Positions 28,107 to 36,979 are shown, counted from the first letter of the stretch. The stretch: DNA of 64,000 bases from Cupriavidus sp. MP-37 (GCF_020618415.1 NZ_CP085344.1:3309001-3373000), one strand, 5' to 3'. The notes: a model not told the origin generated them from the sequence alone. Translations and numbers: made by a program.

Positions 28107-29498
28107 ATGTGGTCCAGACTCCGCGAAGTTTTCGCGCGTGAGCTGGTGGTGCTGGTCGATCCGACCAATCCCCAGCATGCGCGGCGGCGCAAACAACTGA
28201 CGGCCTCGGTCGGTGCGATCTTCACGCTCGGCATGGCCGCGGCCATGGGTGTCGCACCCCGCAGCGCCTACGACGATCCGCGCGCGCCCCGCACCCAGCA
28301 GGCCCTGCGCATGCCCGACGTGCGCGAACAGCTCGAACAGCTCACCGATACCCAGGCCGTGTACGTGCGCGAAGAGCGCATGCAGCGCGGCGACACCATT
28401 GCCAGCCTGCTCAAGCGCCTGGGCGTGGACGATGCCGACGCGCAGGCGTTCATCGTCAAGAACCCCACCGCGCGCAGCCTGTTCAACCTGAACCCCGGCC
28501 AGGCGGTGCAGGCGGAAATCGACGAGAGCAACACGCTGGTGTCGCTGCAGGCCAACCTCGGCGGCGATGCCGCGGCCTCGCGCGAGCTGGTGATCGAGCG
28601 CGTGCGCGCCGCCAGCGGCGACAGCGCCGCCGCCTACAAGGCCAAGGTGCAGCGCGTCGACAACGACGTGCACTACGAGATGGCTTCCGGCGCGATTTCC
28701 GCGGGCGGCTTCTTCAAGGCCATGGATGCGGCCAACGTGCCCGACGAAGTCGTGCAGCAGATGCTGTCGATCTTCTCCGGCGTGATCGACTTCCACCACG
28801 ACATCGCCGCCGGCGACCGCTTCCGCATCATCTACGAAGCGGGCTTCCGCGACGGCACCTTCGTGCGCAACGGCCGCGTGGTCGCGGTCGAGCTGATCAA
28901 CCGCAACCAGCTGCACCAGGCGCTGTGGTTCGCGCCCGAGGGCAGCAAGGACGGCGGTGCTTATTACACCTTCGACGGGCGCAGCATGAAGCGGCCGTTC
29001 CTGCGTTCGCCGGTGGAGTTCTCGCGCGTGTCGTCGGGCTTCGGCGGCCGCGAGCATCCGCTGCACCACGACTGGGCCCAGCACAAGGGCGTGGACTTCG
29101 CCGCCCCCACCGGCACCAAGGTGCTGGCCACCGGCGACGGCGTGGTCGAGTTCGTCGGCCAGCAGAACGGCTACGGCAACATCGTCATCCTGTCGCATCC
29201 CAACGGCTACTCCACCTACTATGCGCACCTGTCGGGCTTTGCCGGCATGCGCCAGGGGCAGGCGGTGCGCCAGGGCCAGCTGATCGGCTATGTCGGCGCG
29301 ACCGGCTGGGCCACCGGCCCGCACCTGCACTACGAGTTCCGCTTCAACGACGTGCCGCAGAACCCGCTGACCGTCACGCTGATGGAATCGCCGCCGCTGA
29401 GCGGCAAGTCGCGCCAGGAATTCCTGACCTACACCAGCGGGCTGCTCAGCCGCATCAACGCGCTGCGCACCTACAACGTGCTGACCGCCGCCAACTGA
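28107..29498 (+). CDS. M23 (MepM-like) peptidoglycan endopeptidase
   Basis: Probably cleaves peptide cross-links in the cell wall. After a short cytosolic head there is one membrane segment or uncleaved signal ([19 protein letters not shown], about 33-51), a LysM/OapA-like region (about 80-150) and a C-terminal M23 domain (about 310-440). Zinc ligands are seen in [12 protein letters not shown] (His, Asp) and in HLHYEFR (His-X-His). ATG 28107 is used; GTG 28104 directly before it is equally possible. anmK begins 11 bases after it, linking wall turnover and recycling. Confidence 0.93.
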   Translation: MWSRLREVFARELVVLVDPTNPQHARRRKQLTASVGAIFTLGMAAAMGVAPRSAYDDPRAPRTQQALRMPDVREQLEQLTDTQAVYVREERMQRGDTIASLLKRLGVDDADAQAFIVKNPTARSLFNLNPGQAVQAEIDESNTLVSLQANLGGDAAASRELVIERVRAASGDSAAAYKAKVQRVDNDVHYEMASGAISAGGFFKAMDAANVPDEVVQQMLSIFSGVIDFHHDIAAGDRFRIIYEAGFRDGTFVRNGRVVAVELINRNQLHQALWFAPEGSKDGGAYYTFDGRSMKRPFLRSPVEFSRVSSGFGGREHPLHHDWAQHKGVDFAAPTGTKVLATGDGVVEFVGQQNGYGNIVILSHPNGYSTYYAHLSGFAGMRQGQAVRQGQLIGYVGATGWATGPHLHYEFRFNDVPQNPLTVTLMESPPLSGKSRQEFLTYTSGLLSRINALRTYNVLTAAN

Positions 29499-29508
29499 CG
29501 CGTCCATC

Positions 29509-30636
29509 GTGATCCCCGCGCCCGGCAGCGAACGCTATATCGGCATCATGTCCGGCACCAGCATGGACGGTGCCGACGCGGTGCTGGTCGATTTCAGCGG
29601 CGCGCGTCCCGCGGTGCTGGCGGCCGCCAGCCAGCCCTTCCCCGACACCTTGCGCGCGGCCTTCGGCGCGCTGCAGCAGCCGGGCGAGGACGAGATCCAC
29701 CGCGAGGCCCTGGCGGCCAACGCGCTGGCCCAGGTGTACGCCGACTGCGTCGCCGCGCTGCTGCGCGAGGCGCGCATCGATGCCACCTCGGTGGCCGCGA
29801 TCGGCGCGCACGGCCAGACCATCCGACACCGGCCCGGGCTCTACGACGGCATCGGCTATACCCGCCAGAGCCAGCATCCGGCGCGGCTGGCGGAGCTGGC
29901 CGGCATCGACGTGGTGGCGGACTTCCGCAGCCGCGACCTCGCCGCCGGCGGCCAGGGCGCACCGCTGGTGCCGGCGCTGCACCACGCGCTGTTCGGCAGC
30001 GACGCCGAGACCCGCGTGGCCTGCAATATCGGCGGCATCTCCAACATCAGCATCCTGCCGGCGGCCGGCGGCGCCGTCAGCGGCTTCGACTGCGGGCCGG
30101 GCAATGCGCTGCTCGACTACTGGATCGGCCGCCACCGCGGCCTGGCTTTCGACAGCAACGGCGACTGGGCCGCCAGCGGGAAAGTCGACGCCGCGCTGCT
30201 GGCGCAGTGCCTGGCCGAACCTTATTTCAGCGCGCCGCCGCCCAAGAGCACCGGGCGCGACCTGTTCCATCCCGGCTGGCTCGAAGCGCGGCTGGCGGCA
30301 TTCCCGCAGCTCGCGCCGGCCGACGTGCAGGCCACCCTGGCGGCGCTGACCGCCGAAGCCATCGCGCGTGACGTGCGCGCCTGCGCGCCCGGTGCGCGCC
30401 GGCTGATCGTCTGCGGCGGCGGTGCCCGCAATGCCTTCGTGATGGCGCGGCTGGCGCAGGCCCTGCCCGGCGTGGCCATCGAAACCTCCGACGACTACGG
30501 CGTGCCGGTGTCGCAGGTCGAAGCCATCGCCTTTGCCTGGCTGGCGCGCCAGTGCCTGCTGCGCCTGCCGGGCAACGTGCCCACCGTGACCGGCGCCGCC
30601 GGGCCGCGCGTGCTGGGCGCGATCTACCCGCGCTGA
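29509..30636 (+). CDS. anmK: anhydro-N-acetylmuramic acid kinase
   Basis: Converts 1,6-anhydro-MurNAc released by lytic transglycosylases to MurNAc-6-phosphate. The 375-residue protein shows [19 protein letters not shown] at the N-terminus, GAHGQTIRH, the ATP-site NIGGISNIS and the C-terminal [18 protein letters not shown] 29509 is the start. With amgK and murU elsewhere in the window it covers three steps of recycling; the MurNAc-6-phosphate phosphatase (MupP) is not seen here. Its last 13 bases overlap the convergent LysR gene. Confidence 0.96.
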   Translation: MIPAPGSERYIGIMSGTSMDGADAVLVDFSGARPAVLAAASQPFPDTLRAAFGALQQPGEDEIHREALAANALAQVYADCVAALLREARIDATSVAAIGAHGQTIRHRPGLYDGIGYTRQSQHPARLAELAGIDVVADFRSRDLAAGGQGAPLVPALHHALFGSDAETRVACNIGGISNISILPAAGGAVSGFDCGPGNALLDYWIGRHRGLAFDSNGDWAASGKVDAALLAQCLAEPYFSAPPPKSTGRDLFHPGWLEARLAAFPQLAPADVQATLAALTAEAIARDVRACAPGARRLIVCGGGARNAFVMARLAQALPGVAIETSDDYGVPVSQVEAIAFAWLARQCLLRLPGNVPTVTGAAGPRVLGAIYPR

Positions 30637-31538
30637 GCCGCGGCGCCGACCTCCTCCGCCTCCACCCAATCCATGAACGCCTGCGCCAGCGGCGATGCCC
30701 GCATCGCCGGCGAGCGCGCCAGCACCACGCGTTGCGGCGTCACCGGCTCGCGCAGCGGCAGGCAGGCAATCGGCACGCCGTCGTAGCTGTGGTCGCCCGC
30801 GGGGCGCGTGCACGACAGCGCCACGCCGTAGCCATGCGCCACCAGTCCGCGCTGCATCTCGAAGGTCTGCGTGTACTGGTGCAGCGCCGGGTGCAGCCCA
30901 TGGGCCCAGAACAATGACAGGAAGTATTCGCGGGTCTGGGCAATGTCTTCCAGGATCAGCCGTTCGGCGGCCAGGTCGGCCAAGCTGACGTCGGCGCCGC
31001 CTGCGAGCGGATGGGTGGCCGGCAGCAGCGCGTAGGGGGCCAGCTCCGCCAGTGTGCGGCGCTCGGTGCGGGCATCCAGGCCCAGCTCATAGGTCACGGC
31101 CAGCTCCGCCTTGCCGGCCTGCAAGGTGCGATGGACGGTGGCGAGGTCGGCCTCGAACAGCGTCACCGCGATGCCGGGATGGCGCGCGCGCAGCCCGGCC
31201 AGCAGGCGCGGCACGAAGTACGGGCCCAGGTCCTGGAAGCAGGTCAGCGACAGTTGGCCGCTCAGGCCGCGGCCGGCGCCATCGTCGGCGGTCAGCCCCG
31301 CCGCCAGCGCCAGCACGTCGCGGGCCTTGCCTAGCAGGCGCTGCCCGGCCGGGGTCAGCGACAGCCCGCGGCTGACCTGCCGCCTGAACAGCAGTTCGCC
31401 CAGCGTGTCTTCCAGTTGGGCAATTGCGGTCGATACCGAGGGCTGGGACACATGGCGCGCCCGGGCCGCGGCGCTGATGCTGCCGTGCTCGGCGGCGGCG
31501 ACAAAGTACTCGAGCTGGCGGAAGGAGAAAGGGATCAT
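30624..31538 (-). CDS. LysR-family transcriptional regulator
   Basis: A 304-residue regulator with an N-terminal winged helix-turn-helix ([38 protein letters not shown] in pieces, about 4-60) and a C-terminal periplasmic-binding-protein-like effector domain (about 90-290). It is transcribed divergently from a dioxygenase-like gene, and a perfect 26-base inverted repeat starts two bases upstream of its start codon, suggesting control of the neighbour and of itself. The coinducer is unknown. Confidence 0.92.
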   Translation of the reverse strand: MIPFSFRQLEYFVAAAEHGSISAAARARHVSQPSVSTAIAQLEDTLGELLFRRQVSRGLSLTPAGQRLLGKARDVLALAAGLTADDGAGRGLSGQLSLTCFQDLGPYFVPRLLAGLRARHPGIAVTLFEADLATVHRTLQAGKAELAVTYELGLDARTERRTLAELAPYALLPATHPLAGGADVSLADLAAERLILEDIAQTREYFLSLFWAHGLHPALHQYTQTFEMQRGLVAHGYGVALSCTRPAGDHSYDGVPIACLPLREPVTPQRVVLARSPAMRASPLAQAFMDWVEAEEVGAAAQRG

Positions 31539-31539
31539 G

Positions 31540-31580
31540 ATTTCCTATATCGCAACATAGGAAATATATGCTTTTCCTAT
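31540..31580. promoter_or_regulatory. LysR-type operator between divergent genes
   Basis: ATTTCCTAT (31540-31548), eight bases, ATAGGAAAT (31557-31565) form a perfect palindrome; another half-site TTTTCCTAT lies at 31572-31580. A/T-rich and symmetrical with two sites in a row, as LysR tetramers prefer. Confidence 0.75.
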
Positions 31581-31627
31581 CCAGCAGACATGACGATACT
31601 GGGCCCATCGCCCCCACACCTATCGCC

Positions 31628-32425
31628 ATGGACATCACCCGGGAACAGATTGACACCTACCAGCGCGACGGCGTGCTGGTCTTGCGCGGCGCCTTTACCG
31701 ACTGGGTCGAGCGCCTGCGCGAAGGCTTTGCGCAAAACCTGGCCGAGCCCGGTCCCTTTGCCATCGAGAACGTCCGCGCCGGCGAGGGCGGGCGCTTTTT
31801 CGAGGACTATTGCAACTGGCAGCGCATCGCCCCGTTCGCCGCCTTTATCCGCGAGTCTGCCGCGGCCGCGATTGCCGGGCGGATCATGCAATCGCAGGCG
31901 GTGCAGGTGTTCCACGAGCACATCCTGGTCAAGGAGCCCGGCACCGCCAAGCGCACCCCATGGCACCAGGACCTGCCCTACTACTGCGTCGACGGCACCC
32001 AGACCGCGAGCTACTGGATCCCGCTGGACCCGGTCACGCAGGCCAATACGCTGCGCGTGGTGGCCGGCTCGCATCGCTGGCCGCGGCTGGTGCGGCCCAA
32101 GCGCTGGGCCAGCAACGAAAACTTCTATGGCGGCGACGACGCCTTCATGGAAATGCCGGACGTCGAAGACGGCAGCCACACCCTGCTGGCCCCGGAGCTG
32201 GAGCCGGGCGATGCGGTGGTGTTCGACTTCCGCACCGTGCACGGGGCCGCCGGCAATACCGGCAGCGGGCGGCGCCGCGCGTTCTCGGCCCGTTTCCTCG
32301 GCGACGATGTGCGCTTCATGCAGCGCCCCGGGCGGACCTCGCCGCCGTTCCCCGGCATCGGCCAGCAGACCGGCGAGCGCCTGCGCGAAGACTGGTTCCC
32401 GGTGGTCTGGCGCGCGGTGCGCTAA
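31628..32425 (+). CDS. phytanoyl-CoA dioxygenase-family protein
   Basis: A 265-residue Fe(II)/2-oxoglutarate oxygenase of the PhyH family. The facial triad is visible as His-X-Asp in TPWHQDLPYYC and the distal His in FRTVHGAAGN, followed by an arginine-rich strand RRRAFSARF for 2-oxoglutarate. Substrates of bacterial PhyH proteins are diverse and cannot be inferred. ATG 31628 is preferred because upstream residues lie in the operator. It is controlled, most likely, by the adjacent LysR protein. Confidence 0.87.
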   Translation: MDITREQIDTYQRDGVLVLRGAFTDWVERLREGFAQNLAEPGPFAIENVRAGEGGRFFEDYCNWQRIAPFAAFIRESAAAAIAGRIMQSQAVQVFHEHILVKEPGTAKRTPWHQDLPYYCVDGTQTASYWIPLDPVTQANTLRVVAGSHRWPRLVRPKRWASNENFYGGDDAFMEMPDVEDGSHTLLAPELEPGDAVVFDFRTVHGAAGNTGSGRRRAFSARFLGDDVRFMQRPGRTSPPFPGIGQQTGERLREDWFPVVWRAVR

Positions 32426-32436
32426 GCCGGCCCGGA

Positions 32437-32472
32437 CAACAAAAAACGCACCCGAAGGTGCGTTTTTTGTTG
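32437..32472. terminator. bidirectional intrinsic terminator
   Basis: CAACAAAAAACGCACC (32437-32452) pairs exactly with 32457-32472 around CGAA. The A- and T-rich arm ends allow termination for both the dioxygenase (plus) and erpA (minus) transcripts. Confidence 0.92.
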
Positions 32473-32485
32473 AAGCCGGGATCGC

Positions 32486-32854
32486 TCAGACCGAGAACGA
32501 CGAGCCGCAACCGCAGGTGGTCGAGGCATTCGGGTTCTTGATCACGAACTGCGCGCCGTTGATGTCTTCCTTGTAGTCGATCTCGGCGCCGACCAGGTAC
32601 TGGTAGCTCATCGAGTCGATCAGCAGGGTGACGCCGTTCTTGACCATGGTGGTGTCGTCTTCGTTGACTTCCTCGTCGAAGGTGAAGCCGTACTGGAAGC
32701 CGGAGCAGCCGCCGCCCTGCACGAACACGCGCAGTTTCAGCTCGGCATTGCCCTCTTCCTCGATCAACTGCTTGACCTTGTCGGCGGCGCTGTCGGTAAA
32801 GACGAACGGTGCCGGCACGTCCTCGGTAACGGGTGCCTCTGCGACTGCGTTCAT
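32486..32854 (-). CDS. erpA: iron-sulfur cluster insertion protein ErpA
   Basis: A-type carrier that passes Fe-S clusters to apo-enzymes, including those of isoprenoid synthesis. The 122-residue protein has the three conserved cysteines in [11 protein letters not shown] and at the C-terminus TTCGCGSSF, near residues 50, 115 and 117. The N-terminal Ala/Val/Pro-rich tail is typical of the Burkholderiales form. Confidence 0.95.
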   Translation of the reverse strand: MNAVAEAPVTEDVPAPFVFTDSAADKVKQLIEEEGNAELKLRVFVQGGGCSGFQYGFTFDEEVNEDDTTMVKNGVTLLIDSMSYQYLVGAEIDYKEDINGAQFVIKNPNASTTCGCGSSFSV

Positions 32855-32954
32855 GGGGTGTTCTCCTGTTTAGATACGCCTGTATTCTAAGCGCTACTGG
32901 GAAATCGTGCCGAAGCCTTGTGTTTTCAAGGGGTTCCCGACATCGACATCGCCG

Positions 32955-33443
32955 CTACGCGGCCTTTTCGGTGGGACTGGCGCCGGCGGCCGGAGTTTCG
33001 CCTGCGGTGGCCGGTTCCGTTTCGGCCGCTTCCGTCACTTCGGCCACCGGCGCGGCCTCCACCAGGTTCGGCAAGGCCTTGACTTCACCCTGCACCATCG
33101 GCATCAGGCGGCCCTCGACCAGCGCGCCCTGGTGCATCTCGAGCGCGGCATAGCGCACGTCGCCGAGCACCCGTGCCTGCGGCTGCAGCTCCAGCAGGTC
33201 GGCGGCCTGCACCGGGCCCTTGACGGTGCCGTTCAGTACCAGATGGCCGACGCTGATCTCGCCCTCGACCATGCCCTTCTCGCTGACCACCAGCATGCTG
33301 GGCTTGCCGGCTACCGCGGTGACATTGCCGCGCACGCGTCCGTCCAGGCGCAGGCCGCCGGCAAACACCAGGTCGCCGTCGATGGCGGTGTCTTCGCCAA
33401 TCAGCGTATCGATCGAAAGGCCTTTCTTCTTGGAAAACAGCAT
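32955..33443 (-). CDS. bactofilin-family cytoskeletal protein
   Basis: Bactofilins polymerise without nucleotide into filaments that localise wall enzymes or other partners. The 162-residue protein has a short head (MLFSKKKG, basic, possibly membrane-binding), a right-handed beta-helix core (about 18-115) with repeating hydrophobic strands such as GDLVFAGGLRLDGRVRGNV, and an Ala/Glu/Pro-rich tail. It is unlinked to an M23 peptidase here, unlike many bactofilin loci. Confidence 0.88.
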   Translation of the reverse strand: MLFSKKKGLSIDTLIGEDTAIDGDLVFAGGLRLDGRVRGNVTAVAGKPSMLVVSEKGMVEGEISVGHLVLNGTVKGPVQAADLLELQPQARVLGDVRYAALEMHQGALVEGRLMPMVQGEVKALPNLVEAAPVAEVTEAAETEPATAGETPAAGASPTEKAA

Positions 33444-33624
33444 GACTCTCACTCCTCTCTCGTTCGTGCCAGGCTGGCCTGCCCGTGGCGCAACCGCGCG
33501 GCAAGCCGGACTTGCCGTCGGCGACAGGGCGTGATTGTAGCCGCGTGCGGCCGGATACCCCACAAAAGTATGGCGGCCAGCTCACTATGACGGCAGCGCC
33601 GCACCGGTTCCGTAGCCCGCGGGC

Positions 33625-33660
33625 GAAAAAAAACCGCACGGCCAGCGTGCGGTTTTTCTG
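33625..33660 (-). terminator. terminator of rplM-rpsI
   Basis: On the minus strand AAAAACCGCAC pairs with GTGCGGTTTTT (33629-33639 with 33647-33657); loop GCCAG plus one extra pair. An eight-base A-run on the plus strand gives the U-tract. It starts about 40 bases after the rpsI stop. Confidence 0.92.
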
Positions 33661-33701
33661 GTCTCGCAAGATCCGGCCTTGGCCGGATCCGCGAAAACGC
33701 A

Positions 33702-34094
33702 TCAGCGCTTCGAGAACTGCTTGCGACGACGCGCCTTGTGGAAGCCGACCTTCTTACGCTCGACTTCACGTGCATCGCGCGTGACGTAGCCAGCCTTCGA
33801 CAGGGCCGACTTCAGGGTCGCATCGTAGTCGATCAGGGCACGGGTGATGCCGTGGCGCACTGCGCCGGCCTGGCCGGTTTCGCCACCGCCGGTCACGTTG
33901 ACCTTGATGTCGAACGTTTCGCCGTGGGCGGTCAGTTCCAGGGGCTGGCGCACGATCATCAGCGAGGTTTCGCGAGCGAAATACTCTTTGATGGGCTTGC
34001 CGTTGACGACGATGTCGCCCTTGCCCGACTTGATGAAGACACGAGCCACAGCGCTCTTGCGGCGGCCAGTACCGTAATTCCAGTTACCGATCAT
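33702..34094 (-). CDS. rpsI: 30S ribosomal protein S9
   Basis: The 130-residue protein begins [20 protein letters not shown] and ends in the conserved [14 protein letters not shown], whose terminal Lys-Arg contacts P-site tRNA. It follows rplM by 12 bases in the universal rplM-rpsI operon. Confidence 0.99.
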   Translation of the reverse strand: MIGNWNYGTGRRKSAVARVFIKSGKGDIVVNGKPIKEYFARETSLMIVRQPLELTAHGETFDIKVNVTGGGETGQAGAVRHGITRALIDYDATLKSALSKAGYVTRDAREVERKKVGFHKARRRKQFSKR

Positions 34095-34106
34095 GGATTG
34101 GCCTCC

Positions 34107-34535
34107 TTAGATTTCCAGCGCCTTGGGCTGCTGCGCTTCATGCGGATGCTCGGCTTCGGCGTACACCTTCAGCTTCTTGATCATCGCGTAGCCCAGCGGA
34201 CCCTTCGGCAGCATGCCCTTGACAGCCTTTTCCAGGGCACGGCCCGGGAAACGCTGCTGCATCTTGCCGAACGTCGTTTCGTAGATACCGCCCGGGTAAC
34301 CCGAATGGCGATAGTACTTCTTGTCCGTTTCCTTGGTACCCGTGACACGCAGCTTGGCTGCATTGACGATGATGATGTAATCACCCGTGTCGACGTGCGG
34401 AGTGAATTCCGGCTTGTGCTTGCCGCGCAGACGGCGTGCCACTTCGCTGGCGACACGGCCGAGGACTTTGTCCGTCGCGTCAATCACGTACCAGTCGCGC
34501 TTTACCTCATGAGGCTTGGCGGAAAAGGTCTTCAT
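34107..34535 (-). CDS. rplM: 50S ribosomal protein L13
   Basis: 142 residues starting [20 protein letters not shown], with GDYIIIVNA and the [20 protein letters not shown] segment of L13. ATG 34535 is fixed by homology; open codons upstream are leader sequence. First gene of the S9/L13 operon with its own promoter and a leader of about 130 bases. Confidence 0.99.
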   Translation of the reverse strand: MKTFSAKPHEVKRDWYVIDATDKVLGRVASEVARRLRGKHKPEFTPHVDTGDYIIIVNAAKLRVTGTKETDKKYYRHSGYPGGIYETTFGKMQQRFPGRALEKAVKGMLPKGPLGYAMIKKLKVYAEAEHPHEAQQPKALEI

Positions 34536-34700
34536 GATTTTTCCTGACTTTGAGTTCGTGCCCGAAATCCGACTCGCGAAGGCTTGTGCTCGCCCCTGCA
34601 AGTCTTGTGGCCCCGTGAGGGTGGCCGGATCCTGCTGTCTTCTTCCGCGGGCAGGTCGGAAAAGCCCTCGATTATACTGGCGGCCGTAGTGACCGCACAA
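34536..34700 (-). promoter_or_regulatory. rplM-rpsI promoter and leader
   Basis: Minus-strand TATAAT (34671-34676) with TTGTGC 18 bases upstream (34695-34700) is a good sigma-70 promoter, giving a start near 34664 and a leader of about 130 bases. L13 autoregulates in some bacteria through its leader; no defined structure was worked out here. Confidence 0.7.
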
Positions 34701-34804
34701 GCAAAGACTGAAGTTTTCGTCAAGATCGCCGGGATTGCGGCGGATCCGCGCCGTCCGGCGCACTTGCGCAGCTGAAGCCCGGCCCCGCGGTAGCAGGGGC
34801 GAAA

Positions 34805-34976
34805 AAATAGGGGCGAAAAAAAACCCAAGCGTTTGAGCTTGGGTTTGAATCCACCAAAGGAGGAGGGTGGAGGAGACACCTGGAGATCGACGGAGGAGCC
34901 TGCGGGCGGTGCGGAGGGCTTGGCCGGGAGGCTTCGCTTTCGCACTCTGGCGCGCTGTCAGCGCCGTCGTTCAATG
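34805..34976 (-). ncRNA. candidate small RNA with five anti-Shine-Dalgarno motifs
   Basis: An independent transcription unit of about 165 bases lies between the rplM promoter and the OsmC gene. It has a promoter just upstream (TATAAT at 34983-34988), an intrinsic terminator at 34816-34846 and no convincing ORF on the minus strand. The RNA contains CUCCUCC three times (complements of 34859-34865, 34869-34875, 34892-34898) and CCUCC twice more (34913-34917, 34927-34931). These match the anti-Shine-Dalgarno sequence, so base-pairing with ribosome-binding sites of mRNAs is likely, as known for C/U-rich loop sRNAs of other proteobacteria. The 5' part can fold (GCGCTGACAGCGC). The exact ends are estimates. 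Confidence 0.72.
34816..34846 (-). terminator. terminator of the candidate sRNA
   Basis: AAACCCAAGC (34821-34830) pairs with GCTTGGGTTT (34837-34846). On the minus strand the stem runs into an eight-base U-tract (34816-34823) and then CGCCCC. It can only serve a transcript coming from higher coordinates. Confidence 0.88.
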
Positions 34977-34982
34977 ATTGGA

Positions 34983-35010
34983 ATTATACCTAGGGTTTGC
35001 CCGGATGCAA
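34983..35010 (-). promoter_or_regulatory. sigma-70 promoter of the candidate sRNA
   Basis: Minus-strand TTGCAT (35005-35010), 16-base spacer, perfect TATAAT (34983-34988). Expected start near 34976. Confidence 0.7.
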
Positions 35011-35275
35011 GGGAAATTTGCAGTGCGAAATGCGATTTCGTATTACGAAAGACCACACGCCCCTTCCAAACACTAGCTTTCTACTTAAAAATCAAAGACA
35101 TAGCCAACATCATGCGGTGTCACTGAAGTGACATACTAGAGGAAACCCTCAGATTTCCTAAGGTTATCGGCGCCGATGCTCCGAACTTGACGTTGCCATA
35201 TACTGGAAAATGCAAGATTCGAGATCACGCGCTTGTGATCGCAAACCGACAAAACGACGCACAGGAACGAACAAA
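35011..35275. promoter_or_regulatory. A/T-rich region with several inverted repeats upstream of osmC-like gene
   Basis: No gene is seen in this stretch, which is clearly richer in A/T than its surroundings. It holds CGAAAT-GCG-ATTTCG-TATTA-CGAAA (35026-35050, three alternating half-sites), TGTCACT-GA-AGTGACA (35118-35133) and AGGAAA-N8-TTTCCT (35140-35159). It must contain the promoter of the OsmC-like gene and could bind regulators of the sRNA promoter. Confidence 0.5.
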
Positions 35276-35698
35276 ATGGAATGTAAAGTAACATGGATGG
35301 GCGCCGACGGCATGAGCTTCGTCGCCCAGACCGGCAGCGGCCATATCGTTGCCATGGACGGCGCCCCTGAGGGCGGCGGCCACAACCTGGCGCCGCGCCC
35401 CATGGAAATGGTGCTGCTCGGCACCGGCGGCTGCACCGCCTATGACGTGGTGCTGATCCTCAAGCGCGGCCGCCAGGACGTCACCGGCTGCAGCGTGCAG
35501 CTGCAGGCCGAGCGCGCCGGCGAAGATCCCAAGGTGTTCACCCGCATCAACTTCCATTTTGTGGTGACCGGCAAGAATCTCAACCCCGCCACCGTCGAGC
35601 GGGCGATCAAGCTGTCGCACGAGAAGTACTGCTCGGCGTCGATCATGCTGGCCAAGACGGCCGAGATCACGCACACGCTGGAAATCGTCGAAGGCTGA
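35276..35698 (+). CDS. OsmC-family peroxiredoxin-like protein
   Basis: A 140-residue OsmC/Ohr-fold protein, closest in look to the YhfA branch. The two redox cysteines are in GTGGCTAYDVV (about 57) and HEKYCSASIML (about 122). Members reduce organic hydroperoxides or act in sulfur-related detoxification; which applies is not clear. ATG 35276 follows AGGAACG. A 7-base inverted repeat (35713-35719/35735-35741) after its stop may end transcription toward rnpB, which comes from the opposite side. Confidence 0.9.
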   Translation: MECKVTWMGADGMSFVAQTGSGHIVAMDGAPEGGGHNLAPRPMEMVLLGTGGCTAYDVVLILKRGRQDVTGCSVQLQAERAGEDPKVFTRINFHFVVTGKNLNPATVERAIKLSHEKYCSASIMLAKTAEITHTLEIVEG

Positions 35699-35755
35699 AG
35701 GAAGATCTGGCCGACCCGGTGTGCCGCGCGGGCGCCGGGTCATGCCGAAGACTGA

Positions 35756-36100
35756 AGCAAAGCAGGCCGATAAGCCGGATTCTGTGCGCGCCGCCCGCCT
35801 TGCGGCGAGCGGCGCGTGACAACCATTCCTCTAGGCCGGCTGTTACCAGCCGGCTCCAGCTCCCTACCCGCAGACTCAGCGGGCCGCTTCATCGCCTGCC
35901 TATTTGGGATTGCTCCAGGTGGAGGTTACCGCGTTTCACCCTTGCCGCCGGGCGAACCCGGCGGCAAGACTCGTCTCTGTGGCCCTATTCCGCACGTTGC
36001 CGTGGATGGCTGTTAGCCAACACCCTGCCCTGTGGAGTCCGGACTTTCCTCCCCCTGCACCTTGCGGTGCAGGCAGCGGTTGCCTGGCCTGCTTTGCGGC
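35756..36100 (-). ncRNA. rnpB: RNase P RNA (class A)
   Basis: Catalytic RNA that removes 5' leaders from tRNA precursors. On the minus strand the core GAGGAAAGTCCGGACTCCAC and AGGGCAGGGTG are near the 5' end (about 36024-36052), GGTGAAACGCGGTAACCTCC in the middle and the 3' AGAATCCGGCTTATCGGCC at about 35766-35784. The 5' GCAAAGCAGGCC pairs with the 3' GGCCTGCTTTGC, forming helix P1 and defining the ends. About 345 bases, family-typical. Confidence 0.96.
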
Positions 36101-36138
36101 CCGCAGTCTAACACCGATTGCTCCCGGTTGCCCGACCG

Positions 36139-36975
36139 TCAGCCGGCATCCCGGTCGCCGCGCCGGCCGGGACGGAACACGGTGGCATCGGCATAAAAGT
36201 CCGCCCGCGCGTTGTCTTCGCACCAGCCCGGGATGCCCATCACCGGCAGCGGCGCAAAGCTGCGTCCGCCCCGCAATGCGCCGGCGGTGGCGGCGGCTCG
36301 CAGTGATTCGGCAAGCACAGTATCGAGCGCGGTATCGCCGGGCAGGAGCGGCAGTATCCACGCATGCGCCGTCACCGACTTGTACGGCTGCACCAGCTTT
36401 TCGAGCAGCGCGTGGCCGAACGGCACCACCGCGCAGCCGGTTCCCCATGCCGCGCGGGCATCGACAAACAGCGACTTCCAGCCAAACCCCTTGAGCGCCG
36501 CGGTCATGCGCTCGTCCGCACTGAGGAACAGCACCGCGTTCTCGTCGAACAGCGTCGCCGCGTCGCGCACGCCGCCGCGCGTGGTCGGCACGCCCTCGCG
36601 GGCAATCACCTCCGCCTGGATCTGGTTGAGCGCGCGCTTGGCGTGCGGGAAATGCAGCCAGACCAGGGCGTTGAAAAAGTCGTGGAGATTGTCGCGGGTC
36701 GGGACTTCGCCGGTGGCGTGGATATGCGCTTCGTAGGCGCTGCCGTGCGGCAGGCCGTGCTGGGCGATAAAGCGCAGCGGCAAACCGCGCGCATTGCGCA
36801 GGTCCAGCGCCGCGGCGCGTGCATCGAGCCCGCGGCGCAGGTCGGCACCGCCCTGTACTGCCGCCGCCAGCGCGGCGCCGTGTGCGGCAAAAGGCCGGAA
36901 CCACGGCCGGGACCAGTCGATCCCGGCCAGCGCGGCGGCGAAGTGCTCGCCGGCCGCGGTCTGCTGCGTGCGCAA
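36139..36975 (-). CDS. DUF3025 protein, function unknown
   Basis: A 278-residue soluble protein recognisable as DUF3025: IDWSRPWFRPF at the N-terminus, then LPLRFIAQHGLPHGSAYEAHI and NLHDFFNALVWLHFPHAKRALNQ, a conserved His/Asn-rich block in the middle. No biochemical function is known to me. The first available start is a TTG at 36975, four bases after the pyrC stop, with GGAAGG upstream inside pyrC; the coupling to pyrC is therefore probable. Confidence 0.82.
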   Translation of the reverse strand: MRTQQTAAGEHFAAALAGIDWSRPWFRPFAAHGAALAAAVQGGADLRRGLDARAAALDLRNARGLPLRFIAQHGLPHGSAYEAHIHATGEVPTRDNLHDFFNALVWLHFPHAKRALNQIQAEVIAREGVPTTRGGVRDAATLFDENAVLFLSADERMTAALKGFGWKSLFVDARAAWGTGCAVVPFGHALLEKLVQPYKSVTAHAWILPLLPGDTALDTVLAESLRAAATAGALRGGRSFAPLPVMGIPGWCEDNARADFYADATVFRPGRRGDRDAG

Positions 36976-36979
36976 GGCT

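Noticed and set aside
34833..35126. Plus-strand open frame of 97 codons over the sRNA region
   Set aside because: Composition is low-complexity Gly/Glu/Arg with no family resemblance; the repeated GGAGG on this strand is better explained as the complement of the anti-Shine-Dalgarno motifs of a minus-strand RNA with its own promoter and terminator.
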